Positions 26,747 to 35,509 of a DNA stretch of 64,000 bases are shown here, piece by piece. Within the stretch, counting starts at the first letter, position 1; each line of letters begins with the position of its first letter. The notes beneath the pieces are model-generated. The model was not told where the DNA came from, ran no database searches, and was given only the letters and a program-made list of their open reading frames with translations. The translations under genes and the position numbers were made by a program. The DNA is from Amycolatopsis camponoti (GTDB taxonomy: Bacteria; Actinomycetota; Actinomycetes; Mycobacteriales; Pseudonocardiaceae), in assembly GCF_902497555.1 (NCBI RefSeq), contig NZ_CABVGP010000001.1, positions 3,452,501-3,516,500 on the forward strand, given 5' to 3'.

Positions 26747-27102
26747 TGAGCTTTCCCGTCGACGACGAGAACTCCGTGCTAGTCGAGATCGACCTCGACC
26801 AACCGGAGATAGGGCCGGTATCTCGCGCTGACGACCTAATCAAGTCAGCGACCACGTCCTTCGACGGCGCGCTCGCCCACGTGCGCGCGGCGGCATCCAT
26901 TGCCCTGGCCAAATTCCGCGACATGGACGTGCGCCCGGACGAAGTCCAGGTCGAATTCGGAGTCAAGCTCAATACCCAAGTCGGCGCCGTGATCGCCAAA
27001 ACGGGTGTTGACGGCCACCTCAAAATCAAGCTCACCTGGCGTCGAACCGACGATTCAAACCCAGCCGATCCCGAGGTAGACGAAGACGACCAGACAAGCT
27101 AG
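26734..27102 (+). CDS. Trypco1-domain protein (CU044_2847 family)
   Basis: A 122-residue protein whose ATG 26734 lies 13 bases inside the end of the trypsin-nSTAND1 gene, so the two are translationally coupled. It has the usual Trypco1 order: SVLVEIDL near the N-terminus, ADDLIKSATTSFDGALAHVRAAASI as the helical part, and PDEVQVEFGVKLNTQVGAVIA...HLKIKLTWRR as the conserved C-terminal strands, ending in an acidic tail. It is closer to the family norm than the Trypco1 gene at 16802-17152. It is probably the partner or substrate of the upstream peptidase. How the pair acts is not known. Confidence 0.85.
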   Translation: MSELMSFPVDDENSVLVEIDLDQPEIGPVSRADDLIKSATTSFDGALAHVRAAASIALAKFRDMDVRPDEVQVEFGVKLNTQVGAVIAKTGVDGHLKIKLTWRRTDDSNPADPEVDEDDQTS

Positions 27103-27130
27103 GAAGTCGCACGACGAAAGGCAGCCTGCC

Positions 27131-28455
27131 CTAATACTCCAGCCGCACTTCGTGATTAGGTACATGCTTCCGCTGGTAGTGGGCTTGTCGGGCCCGGTAT
27201 TGGTGGCGTCGGCGCCAGTGTGACCAGGCCCAGGTCGCGAGGCGGTCGAACGGGGTGGTGATCAGGTGTGCCAGGAGACGCTTGACCTCGCTCAGCGTGA
27301 CCGGGATGAGGCCGCTGCCAGGGCTTTTGGGGCTATCGCCGCGGTGATGGCCAGGTAGGTGTGGGCGAGCATGGCCAGGGTGATGTGCCGATACCAGGCG
27401 TCGTAGCGGCGAACCTGGTACTGGTCCAGGCCGACGTCGGTCTTCGCGGTCTGAAACCAGTCCTCGATCGCCCAGCGGGCTCCGGCCACCCGGATCAGGT
27501 CCTTGTCGGTTGTTCCCGTTGGGGCGCAGCACAAGTAGTAGGCGATCTCGTGTTTGCTCTTGGCGTTTCGGGTCAGTGAGCGGCGGGCCAGCAACCAGCG
27601 TCCCCAGCCAGGCGGGGTGGTATCGGCATAGACAGGCAGTTCGGCGACGGCCCAGTCGAACATCCGTGGTCCTTTGGCGCCGTCGCCGCAGCTGCGGCGT
27701 TTCCACGCGTCATCGGGTGCGTGGGCGACGAGCGCGTCGGCGCGGGACGTGCGGCCACCGCGGGATGCTCTGGCTGCTGGGCACGGCCACGACATAGCCG
27801 ATCCGGCGGTCTTCCAGCCAGCGACGGAATTTCGAGTCGCCGCCGTAGGCCTCGTCGGCGGTCACCCAGGTGGCGGGCACGCCGACATCCACCGCGCGGG
27901 CGAGCATCCGCTGCGCGAGCACGGGCTTGGTCGCGAACTCGATCTCGTCGGGAACCGCCGCCTCGCGGCAGCATTCCCGATCGCCGGTCCAGGACTTCGG
28001 GATATAGAGCTCGCGGTCAATCAAGGTGCGGCCTTTGCTGGTGGCGTAGGCACAAAACACGCCGAGCTGGCAGTTCTCGATGCGTCCGGCAGTGCCGGAA
28101 TACTGACGTTGCACCGCGGCGGATTTGGTGCCCTTTTTCAGGAATCCGGTCTCGTCCACGATCAGCACACCGTCACGTTCACCCAGGTGGCTGACCGCGT
28201 AGTCGCGGATGTCGTCACGGACGCCGTCGGCGTTCCAGGTTGCGGCGTTGAGCAGGCGTTGCATGCCGTCCGGAGTGATGTCACCGGCGGCCTCGGCCAG
28301 CGTCCAGCCGTTCTTGCCGGCCAGCGGCGCCAGCAGGCCACGCACGTAGGCACGGGCTCTGCGTCGCGGTTCCGCCCGATGGAACCGCCCTACGACTGCG
28401 CAAACAGGTCATCCAACCCGGACACCCAGGCAGCCAGGTCATCATCACTCAGCAC
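27131..28455 (-). pseudogene. IS701-type transposase, frameshifted
   Basis: Read from GTG 28455, the start SDDDLAAWVSGLDDLFAQS is followed by a missing base near 28,388, then RGLLAPLAGKNGWTLAEAAGD. The catalytic region is clear (GVLIVDETGFLKKGTKSAAV, then ATWVTADEAYGGDSKFRRWLE), typical of IS701 DDE transposases. A further frame change occurs near 27,780 and another near 27,310 before the tail SEVKRLLAHLITTPFDRLATWAWSHWRRRHQ. With at least three shifts it cannot give a full protein. Confidence 0.8.
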
Positions 28456-28506
28456 AAGATCGACACACTACACCCGACGTATTACGAAGTGCGGCTGGAG
28501 TATTAG
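27131..28506 (-). mobile_element. Degenerate IS701-type element with perfect 23-bp inverted repeats
   Basis: The outer ends are exact inverted repeats: 27131-27153 and 28484-28506 (CTAATACTCCAGCCGCACTT and three more bases). The transposase stop codon TAG lies in the left repeat. The ends are perfect although the gene inside is broken, so the element could still be mobilised in trans. It inserted 28 bp after the second Trypco1 gene. Confidence 0.8.
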
Positions 28507-29130
28507 GCCATGAACAGCCCAGAGCTTCCGCGGGTCAACCGAGTAAGAGCGTTGTGATTAGCGAGCAAGATCGTCCTTGGACACTTGCCATAACCCCACA
28601 TTTGCGGATCGCGATTACCCTCGATTCACACATGTCGTTTACCGGGCGTTGGGTGGCCTGTAGCACCCGGAGGCGAGCGAGCGGGACCCCGGCGCTGTGA
28701 CCGGGTCGTCAGCAGCGGCAACAGTGCTCGGTGGTCGCGATTGGCGATATCGATCGGGTTGCCTGGCGGGGGCACCACGGCTGGATGCCGTGCCGGCTGC
28801 ACCGGGCGTAGAGGGTCGTGAACCGGGCATCGGTGAAGGCGCGTCGTACTTGTCGACGGCGATCGCGTCAAGCATTCGCGTCGGTCTGGCGGCCCCGGCC
28901 ATAAGACGGGGGAGGGCTGTCATCGGGCCGTATGCGCGTAGGAGCGGGAAGGGGCCAGGCCGTCTACAGGCCGTCACGCGTCCGGCCCGGATCAACCTCA
29001 GTCGGCCCCAGCCGGCCTGAAAGTGCAGGTCAGGCCCTGTCTGACCGTGAAAGGTGCCAGCTTGGGAAATGGTGTCCTAAGTTCTGGCACAAGTAGGGTA
29101 GATAGGTTCTGACCTGCGGTTTTGAGGTCG
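28507..29130. other. Remnant-rich stretch between IS701 and the integrase
   Basis: No intact gene. The minus strand at 28,630-28,995 carries a third serine recombinase remnant, listed separately. The rest shows nothing recognisable. Confidence 0.45.
28630..28995 (-). pseudogene. Third serine recombinase remnant
   Basis: Short stretches in different frames match the recombinase at 2925-4244: MLDAIAVDKYDAP corresponds to its AIDAIVVGEYERA, TLYARCSRHGIQPW to TLYTWCNRHGIQLW, and ANRDHRALLPLLTTRSQR to SNRDHRALVSLLATQSQR. The N-terminal catalytic strand and everything after the resolvase domain are gone. The order and spacing are preserved, so this is a decayed paralogue, not chance similarity. 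Confidence 0.6.
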
Positions 29131-29645
29131 TCAGGTCGTCACGGGATCTTCAAGTCGTGCCGCCCCGGTGTGGCGCGGCTTGAAGATCCCGCCGGCTGCC
29201 TCTCGCGCCCGGCGATGACTCGACGGGACCAGGTGGGTACAGATCCGGAGTGTGTAGCCCGGGTCGTGGTGACCGAGGTATTCGGCCACTTCCTGGACCG
29301 ACACTCCGGATGCCAGGGCGATCGAGGCGTAGAAGTGGCGCATGCCGTGTATCCCGTCTCGTCGCGGTGTGTAGGCAAGCCCGGTTGCAGCGTAGACCGG
29401 CTTCCATACGGCGAGGTTGTACTCCGGGCCGCTGATCATCCCGCTGGCAGCACGAGCGCCGAGGCGCTGAAGACCTTTGGGCTTGCGAATGAGCAGCCGT
29501 GCGGTAACCGGACGCCCTCTGGGGTCGAGCCACGGCAGAGTGACTGTGACAGGTTCGAAGGAGGCCAGGTGCGCATCGATTTCTTCCAAGACTCCGGCAC
29601 TGATCGGCACCAGCCGGGTCTTCCCTCCCCTCGGGGAGCGAACAC
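29131..29645 (-). pseudogene. Tyrosine recombinase (phage-type integrase), 5' truncated, nucleophile Tyr reads Cys
   Basis: The C-terminal catalytic domain of a phage-type integrase, beginning near VRSPRGGKTRLVP and continuing through VTLPWLDPRGRPV, NLAVWKPVYAATGL, GIHGMRHFYASIAL (the HxxR box) and VQEVAEYLGHHDPGYTL. Family members continue with R-x-Y-x-H, where the Tyr attacks DNA. Here the sequence is RICTHLVPSS, so the nucleophile is replaced by Cys. The N-terminal arm and core-binding domains are missing. It is therefore inactive. It may be the relic of the integrase that inserted this part of the island. The tail overlaps a 12-bp inverted repeat. Confidence 0.75.
29143..29190. terminator. 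Perfect 12-bp inverted repeat at the integrase 3' end
   Basis: GGGATCTTCAAG at 29143-29154 pairs with CTTGAAGATCCC at 29179-29190 around a GC-rich 24-base centre. It overlaps the last codons of the integrase remnant. It may be a terminator or part of an old attachment site. Confidence 0.5.
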
Positions 29646-29819
29646 GGGCTGTTGCCGATCCAGCGAATCGGGCGCTGCTGCTGTTCCTCTTCGTCGGCGT
29701 CGTGCGCAGGCAGGTCCTCGAGGTCGACTGGAAGCAGGTCAAGGCCGCGATCTACAACCGGTCCACCAAGACCCTCGCCGTCTACACGACCGGCCGGCGA
29801 GACGCGCGGTCCCGGCGAT

Positions 29820-30122
29820 GGCTGTCCGGGTCGCCAACGCGGCGGACGCACACGCGCTCGTTGACGCGGCCGAATCAGCGTCCGCCGCGCCGGCCTGCTC
29901 GCCCGCGAGTGGCCGGACCTCGATACCGGCCACCTGATCGAGATCGTCGACGACCTTTGCGCACGGGGCATCCGGGAGGACATCCGCATCGATCGCGGCG
30001 GCTACGAGGAATGGCGGCGGATCATGGTCGAGGACGGACTCGTCAGCGCCGACGTGCCTTACGAGAAGCTGATCGACCCGCGCCCCGCTGACGCGGCGGT
30101 CGAGCAGGTCGCCGCCCGGTGA
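29820..30122 (+). pseudogene. C-terminal remnant of an ABC transporter substrate-binding protein
   Basis: Two frames give the tail of an NMT1/SsuA-type periplasmic binding protein (nitrate, sulfonate or thiamine-precursor uptake). AVRVANAADAHALVDAA is followed, after a frame change near 29,885, by GLLAREWPDLDTGHLIEIVDD, GYEEWRRIMVEDGLVSADVPYEKLIDPRPAD and the stop at 30122. The remaining three quarters are missing and the sequence adjoins integrase debris. This looks like a chromosomal gene truncated at the right edge of the island. Confidence 0.6.
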
Positions 30123-30213
30123 GAACCGACCGGATTCAAGACCGCGGTCCGTCTCCGCCGAACCGCCTCTGCTGCTCCCCGGGTTCGGGGGCTCCGGGTT
30201 GTGCAGTGCTTCA

Positions 30214-31128
30214 ATGACGGCCATGTCGCTCGACGAGCTGCGCGCCTTGCTGGCCCGGCATGCCCGGCCCGATCTGGGCACGGACATCGATGCCGTGCGC
30301 ATCTTCCGCGCCGATCGACCCGGCCCGCCGACGCCGACCACCTATGGCCAGGTGCTGGCACTCGTCGCCCAAGGCACCAAACGGTTCGCGCTGGGCGACC
30401 GCCTGTACGAATACCGCGCCGGCCAATACGTCGTCGCCTCGGTTGATCTGCCGGTGACCGCGCAGTTCGTCCGAGCCGACCCGCGGGAACCCGCGCTCGG
30501 CTTCGGCCTGGACCTGCCGCCGGCCGCCGTCGCCGAAGTGCTGCTGGCCGCGGATGCCGGGGACCTGCCGGACCTCGCCCCCGGCGCGCCGGCCGGTCTG
30601 GCCGTCAGCACCGCCTCCGCCGAACTGCTCGATGCCGTTGTCCGCCTCCTGCGGCTGCTCGACTCGCCCCGCGACATCCCGATGCTCGCGCCCCTGATCA
30701 AGCGGGAGATCATCTGGCGGCTGCTCACCGGTGAGCAGAGCGGCATCCTGCGCCAGTTCGGCCTGCCCGACAGCAGCCTCAGCCACATCGCCAGGGCCGT
30801 CCAGTGGATCCGCGACCACTACGCGCTGCCCTTCCGCGTCGAGGAGGTGGCGCAGCGGGTGGGCATGAGCGTCTCCGCGTTCCACCGCAATTTCCAGGCC
30901 GTCACCTCGATGAGCCCCATCCAGTACCAGAAGCAGATCCGCCTGCAGCAAGCCAGGCTGCTGCTCGCCGCCGATCCCGGCGACATCGCCGGGATCAGCC
31001 GTCAGGTCGGCTACGAGAGCCCCGCCCAGTTCAGCCGCGAGTACCGCAGGCAGTTCGGTGACCCGCCGCGCCGGGACGCGGTCCGCCTGGGCGCGAACGT
31101 CCGAACCGGTGCCTCTCGCGACGGTTGA
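30214..31128 (+). CDS. AraC-family transcriptional regulator
   Basis: A 304-residue regulator of the AraC N-terminal-domain type. The cupin-like sensor half includes VLALVAQGTKRFALGDRLYEYRAGQYVVASVDLPVT. The C-terminal half has two helix-turn-helix motifs: VEEVAQRVGMSVSAFHRNFQAVTSMSPIQY and DIAGISRQVGYESPAQFSREYRRQFGDPPRRD. ATG 30214 is used, and an ATG nine bases later is equally possible. It precedes the molybdenum aldehyde oxidoreductase genes by 174 bp on the same strand and may control them; AraC relatives next to such operons often sense the aldehyde or alcohol. That is inference. Confidence 0.85.
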   Translation: MTAMSLDELRALLARHARPDLGTDIDAVRIFRADRPGPPTPTTYGQVLALVAQGTKRFALGDRLYEYRAGQYVVASVDLPVTAQFVRADPREPALGFGLDLPPAAVAEVLLAADAGDLPDLAPGAPAGLAVSTASAELLDAVVRLLRLLDSPRDIPMLAPLIKREIIWRLLTGEQSGILRQFGLPDSSLSHIARAVQWIRDHYALPFRVEEVAQRVGMSVSAFHRNFQAVTSMSPIQYQKQIRLQQARLLLAADPGDIAGISRQVGYESPAQFSREYRRQFGDPPRRDAVRLGANVRTGASRDG

Positions 31129-31302
31129 CCAGAACTCGCGACTTCTTGCCCCATCCTGCTCAGTTGCGCTGCAGACGAGTTTCGCTGCGGAGACTCGCTG
31201 TAGCCTCCCCCGGACAGAGGCACCTGAAGACGGTTCGCGGTCGGCTCGTGACCGACGACAAACGACGGTCGAGCGGGTCCTGACCCCGGAACGAGGACAC
31301 TG

Positions 31303-31842
31303 ATGACCGAGCACACCCGCAGCGAGATATCGCTGCGAGTCAACGAGACGACCCACCGGCTCTCCGTGGACAACCGCAGGACGCTGCTCGACGCGCTGCG
31401 GGAGGACCTCGGCCTCACCGGCCCCAAGAAGGGGTGCGACCAGGGGCAGTGCGGCGCCTGCACGGTGCTCTGCGACGGCCGCCGGGTGCTCTCCTGTCTC
31501 ACCCTCGCGGTCGCCGCCGACGCCACCTCGGTCACGACCGTCGAAGGACTGGCCACCGAGGGCGAGCTGCGGCCGATCCAAGAGGCGTTCGTGCGCCTGG
31601 ACGGTTTCCAGTGCGGCTTCTGCACACCCGGGCAGATCTGCTCGGCAGTCGGGATGCTCGCCGAACACGCCGAAGGCCGGCCGAGCGCCGTCACCGCCGG
31701 CGACGCACCGGACCGCGCGCCGGAACTGGACGAGGCCGAGGTGCGCGAGCGGATGAGCGGGAACCTGTGCCGCTGCGGGGCATACCCGTCGATCGTGCGC
31801 GCGGTGCTCGAAACCGCGGCACGCGAGGGAGGTGCGCTGTGA
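31303..31842 (+). CDS. paoA: Aldehyde oxidoreductase 2Fe-2S subunit (PaoA-like)
   Basis: A 179-residue iron-sulfur subunit of a xanthine-oxidase-family molybdoenzyme. The plant-ferredoxin-type cluster motif is GCDQGQCGACTVLCDG...SCLTL, and the second cluster motif is CGFCTPGQICSA...GNLCRCGAY. It transfers electrons from the molybdenum subunit to the FAD subunit. No Tat signal is visible, unlike E. coli PaoA, so the enzyme is probably cytoplasmic. The stop overlaps the next start (GTGA). The start ATG 31303 lies 11 bp after a GGAACGAGGA region. The gene symbol follows family similarity; the substrate is not known. Confidence 0.88.
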   Translation: MTEHTRSEISLRVNETTHRLSVDNRRTLLDALREDLGLTGPKKGCDQGQCGACTVLCDGRRVLSCLTLAVAADATSVTTVEGLATEGELRPIQEAFVRLDGFQCGFCTPGQICSAVGMLAEHAEGRPSAVTAGDAPDRAPELDEAEVRERMSGNLCRCGAYPSIVRAVLETAAREGGAL

Positions 31843-32834
31843 GGGAGTTCGCCTATCAGCGTGTGGCACAGGTCCGCGACGCGCTCACCGCCGTCGCCGA
31901 CGATGCCGGCACCCGGTACCTGGGTGGGGGCACGAATCTCGTCGACCTGATGAAGTGCGGAGTCGAGGAGCCGACCCGGCTGGTGGACGTACGACGGCTG
32001 CCGCTCGACGGTGTCAGCGAAACACCGGACGGCGGGCTGGTCATCGGTGCGACCACGACCAACAGCGACATGGCCGCGCATCCGGAGGTGCGGCGCCGGT
32101 TCCCGGCGGTGACCCAGGCCGTCCTCGCGGGTGCGTCCGGTCAGCTGCGGAACATGGCCACGGTGGGTGGCAACCTCCTGCAGCGAACCCGTTGCGGTTA
32201 CTTCGCCGATCTCTCCCAGCCGTGCAACAAGCGGGTGCCCGGCAGTGGATGTGCCGCGCTCGGGGGCGTGCACCACAACCACGCGGTACTGGGCCACTCC
32301 GAGCACTGCGTGGCGACCCATCCCTCGGACATGGCGGTGGCGCTCGCCGCGTTGGACGCGGTCGTGCGCTACGAGGCGCTCGACGGCCCCGGTGAGGTCC
32401 CGTTGTCCCGGTTCTACCTGCCGGTCGGTGACCGGCCGGACCGCGAAACCGCGTTGCCGGCCGGCGCGCTGATCACCGCCGTCGTCCTGCCGGGGTCCGC
32501 GGCGGGCCTGCGGTCGCGTTACCGCAAGGTCCGCGAGCGCGCGTCGTACGCCTTCGCCACCGTCTCCATCGCCGCCGCGCTGGACATCCGCGACGGCGTG
32601 GTGCACGACGTGCGCATCGCGCTGGGCGGTGTGGCGTCGCGTCCCTGGCGGGCCGGCTCCGCCGAGGCCCTGCTCCACGGCTCTCGGCCCACCGCCGACC
32701 GGCTCCGGACCTGCGCCGAGGAGGCGCTGAGCGAAGCGAATCCCCTGCCCGACAACAGGTACAAGGTGACTTTGGCGCGGAACCTGATCGAGGCCGTGCT
32801 CGGTGAACTCACGGGAACGGAGATGGATCGATGA
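31839..32834 (+). CDS. paoB: Aldehyde oxidoreductase FAD-binding subunit (PaoB-like)
   Basis: A 331-residue FAD subunit. It has the FAD-binding pattern YLGGGTNLVDLMKCGV and NMATVGGNLLQRTRC near the middle. Cysteines in RTRCGYFADLSQPCNKRVPGSGCAALGG and HSEHCVATHPSDMA match the extra iron-sulfur-binding insertion of PaoB-type subunits. The GTG start overlaps the upstream stop by 4 bases and its own stop overlaps the next start (ATGA), so three subunits are made from one message. It passes electrons from the 2Fe-2S clusters to the final acceptor. Confidence 0.88.
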   Translation: MREFAYQRVAQVRDALTAVADDAGTRYLGGGTNLVDLMKCGVEEPTRLVDVRRLPLDGVSETPDGGLVIGATTTNSDMAAHPEVRRRFPAVTQAVLAGASGQLRNMATVGGNLLQRTRCGYFADLSQPCNKRVPGSGCAALGGVHHNHAVLGHSEHCVATHPSDMAVALAALDAVVRYEALDGPGEVPLSRFYLPVGDRPDRETALPAGALITAVVLPGSAAGLRSRYRKVRERASYAFATVSIAAALDIRDGVVHDVRIALGGVASRPWRAGSAEALLHGSRPTADRLRTCAEEALSEANPLPDNRYKVTLARNLIEAVLGELTGTEMDR

Positions 32835-34939
32835 ACGCGGATGCCGTCGGCACCCCACGCCCCCGGATCGAGGGCCGGCTCAAGGTCACCGGCGCCGCCC
32901 ACTACGCCGCGGACATCCCGATGCCGGACCTGGCCCACGGCTGGATGGTGACCGCCACCCTCTCCCGAGGCCGGATCCGCGACATCGACACGTCAGCCGC
33001 GCTCGGTATGCCGGGTGTGCTCGGAGTACTCGACCACCGCGATGCACCCAGGCTCAACCCCCAGGCCGGCAACTACTTCGGCCCCGACGGCAGCCTGCAG
33101 CTACTACAGGACGACGTGATCCCGTACGCGGGCTGGCCGCTCGCGCTGGTGGTGGCGGAAACGCCCGAGCAGGCCAGAGCGGCCGCGGCGGCAGTGCGGG
33201 TGACCTGTGACGGCGAGCCGCACGACCTCGATTTCAGCCTGGAGCACCTGGCCGCGCGGCCGGCGTCGACCGCCTTCGGACCGGAGGCGGACATCGGCGA
33301 CCTGAAGGCGGAACTGGCGGCGTCCGCGGTCGTGCTCGAGGAGCGCTATCGCACTCCGGAGGAGAGCCACTGCGCGATGGAGCCGCACGCCGCGACCGTG
33401 TGGTGGGACTCCGACCACGTGTATGCCGTGGACTCCAACCAAGGAGCGTTCAGCGTGTCCGAGGTCCTCGCCGCGTTGTGGTCCATCGACCGGGAACGGG
33501 TGCACGTTCGTTCCGAGCACGTGGGCGGGGGTTTCGGCGGCAAGGGTGCCTGCGGCCCGCAGGTGGTGCTCGCCTCGATGGCCGGCCGGCGGTTCGGACG
33601 CCCGGTGCGGATCGCCATGACCCGGGCGCAGGTTTTCGAGACGACCTCGTCGCGGCCTCGAACGGACCAGGTGATGACCGTCGGCGCGGACGCCGACGGC
33701 CGCCTGCGGGCCATCCAGCACCGGGCGGCCTACGCCGTCTCGCCGCTTTCGGAGTACATCGAGGCGTGCACCGAGCAGGCCAAGGTCCTGTACTCGGCGC
33801 CGGCGATCCGCACCCAGCTCACCGCCGTGCCGCTGGACATCCTGCCGCCCGCCTCGATGCGCGGGCCCGGCGCGACGCCCGGTTCGTTCGCCCTGGAGTC
33901 GGCGATCGACGAGGTCGCCGAGCGGCTGGACATGGACCCCTTGGAACTGCGCCTGCGCAACCAGCCCACGGTCACGCCCGCCTCGGGAAAGCCCTTCAGC
34001 ACGCGCCGCCTGGTCTCCTGCATGCGGGAGGGCGCGCGCCGGTTCGGCTGGGCGGCGCGCGACCGGCGACCCCGCTCCCGGCGCGAGGGCCCGCTGCTGA
34101 TCGGCAGCGGCATGGCCACGACGTCGTTCAGCGCCGGGGTGTTCCCGTCGCAGGCCTCGATCACCGCGGAGGCCGACGGGACGTTCACGGTGTCGATCGG
34201 GGCGAGCGACATCGGCACGGGCGCCCGGACCGCGCTGACCGCGGTCGCCGCCGACGCGCTGGGCGCCGGCACCGAGCGGATCCGCCTCCGGATCGGGGAC
34301 AGCGATCTCGGCATGGCGTGGGGCGCGGGTGGTTCCCGCGGCACGACGTCCTGGTCCTTCGCCATCACCGAGGCCGCCAAGAAGCTGCGGGAGAGCCTCG
34401 CTGATCCCGTCCGGCCGGTGACCGCGACGGTCGACACCACCACGATGATCGATTTCCAGCCGGACCGGGAACGCCAGACCTACAGCGCCGTCTTCGCGGA
34501 GGTGACCGTCGACCCGGCCACCGGCGAGGTCCGGGTTCGCCGGCTGCTCGGCATGTTCGCCGTGGGCCGGGTGATCAACCCGCTGCTGGCCCGCAGCCAG
34601 GTGGTCGGCGGGATGATCATGGGGCTGTCCATGGCCCTGCACGAAGAGAATGTGCGAGATCCCCGCACCGGTCGGCTGGCGAACGGCGACTGGGCGGGCT
34701 ACCACATCGCCGCGCACGCCGACGTGCCCGACATCGAGGCCGATTTCGTGCCGGACTACGAGCCCCAGGACCCGTCGGGCTTCAACGGCCTCGGCGAGAT
34801 CGGCACGGCAGGCACCGCGGCGGCGATCGCCAACGCCGTGTGGCACGCGACCGGCACTCGTCAGCGGATCCTCCCGATCCGCCTCGACCGCGTGCTGGAG
34901 CAGAACACCGCCGTCGCAGGCGAACTTCGCCCGGTGTGA
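32831..34939 (+). CDS. paoC: Aldehyde oxidoreductase molybdenum cofactor subunit (PaoC-like)
   Basis: A 702-residue catalytic subunit of the xanthine-oxidase family. Motifs include HVGGGFGGKGACG, ASMRGPGATPGSFALESAIDE, and GASDIGTGARTALTAVAADALG. The conserved catalytic Glu lies in FNGLGEIGTAGTAAAIANAV near the C-terminus. Its start overlaps the FAD subunit stop (ATGA). Together the three subunits should oxidise aldehydes, probably aromatic or aliphatic, to carboxylic acids. The upstream AraC regulator is the likely controller. The gene is full length. Confidence 0.9.
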   Translation: MNADAVGTPRPRIEGRLKVTGAAHYAADIPMPDLAHGWMVTATLSRGRIRDIDTSAALGMPGVLGVLDHRDAPRLNPQAGNYFGPDGSLQLLQDDVIPYAGWPLALVVAETPEQARAAAAAVRVTCDGEPHDLDFSLEHLAARPASTAFGPEADIGDLKAELAASAVVLEERYRTPEESHCAMEPHAATVWWDSDHVYAVDSNQGAFSVSEVLAALWSIDRERVHVRSEHVGGGFGGKGACGPQVVLASMAGRRFGRPVRIAMTRAQVFETTSSRPRTDQVMTVGADADGRLRAIQHRAAYAVSPLSEYIEACTEQAKVLYSAPAIRTQLTAVPLDILPPASMRGPGATPGSFALESAIDEVAERLDMDPLELRLRNQPTVTPASGKPFSTRRLVSCMREGARRFGWAARDRRPRSRREGPLLIGSGMATTSFSAGVFPSQASITAEADGTFTVSIGASDIGTGARTALTAVAADALGAGTERIRLRIGDSDLGMAWGAGGSRGTTSWSFAITEAAKKLRESLADPVRPVTATVDTTTMIDFQPDRERQTYSAVFAEVTVDPATGEVRVRRLLGMFAVGRVINPLLARSQVVGGMIMGLSMALHEENVRDPRTGRLANGDWAGYHIAAHADVPDIEADFVPDYEPQDPSGFNGLGEIGTAGTAAAIANAVWHATGTRQRILPIRLDRVLEQNTAVAGELRPV

Positions 34940-35149
34940 GAGCTGGCGGCCGTCGGCACCGCGACCCGCCTTTGTCAGGGATCGAGCGGCAATGCACTGA
35001 ACGCATCCGGATTCCAGTGCTCGCAGTCCAGGACCGACTGTGCCCCTCCGCCTGAGTGAGTGACGTCGGGCGGCGTGAATTGACAGACCGGCGTCTGGTT
35101 TCGTTCGTGTGCTGTGACCGCGGTTGTTCGTGAGGCTTGACCGCACCCG
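34940..35149. other. Short spacer before the IS21 remnant
   Basis: No gene recognised. Confidence 0.3.
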
Positions 35150-35509
35150 GTGTGGTGGGGGTGCTGGTGTTCGCGAGATTTGACCGCAGTGAACCCTTGC
35201 GGTGGGTGGCTACTGCCCGGGGCCACCGCGCTCGAGCAGGCCCGCGCGGCGGGCAAGTTCACCCCGGTGCACGACGCCTGGTGGGCGGCCGTGCGCAAGG
35301 TTCACGGCGACCGCGACGGGACTCGCGCGTTGATCCAGGTTCTGCTGCTGCACCGGCACAACCGGGACGTCTCGGCCGCGGCAGTGACCTCACTGACCGA
35401 ACGGCGCTTGGCGCACCTGCCGCCCGACACCCGGCCGCTGCCATCGGTGACGATCTACGACCAGCTGCTGCCCAGCCACCGAACCCCCAGGGAAGGGACA
35501 CGTCCATGA
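35150..35509 (+). pseudogene. IS21-type IstA, C-terminal fragment
   Basis: The tail of an IstA transposase: ALEQARAAGKFTPVHDAWWAAVRKVHGDRDGTRALIQVLLLHRHNRDVSAAAVTSL...PSVTIYDQLL. The first codons of the open frame do not match the family, and the DDE core is missing upstream. The stop overlaps the ATG of the IstB-like gene (ATGA), as in intact IS21 elements. It is a broken element end. Confidence 0.7.
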
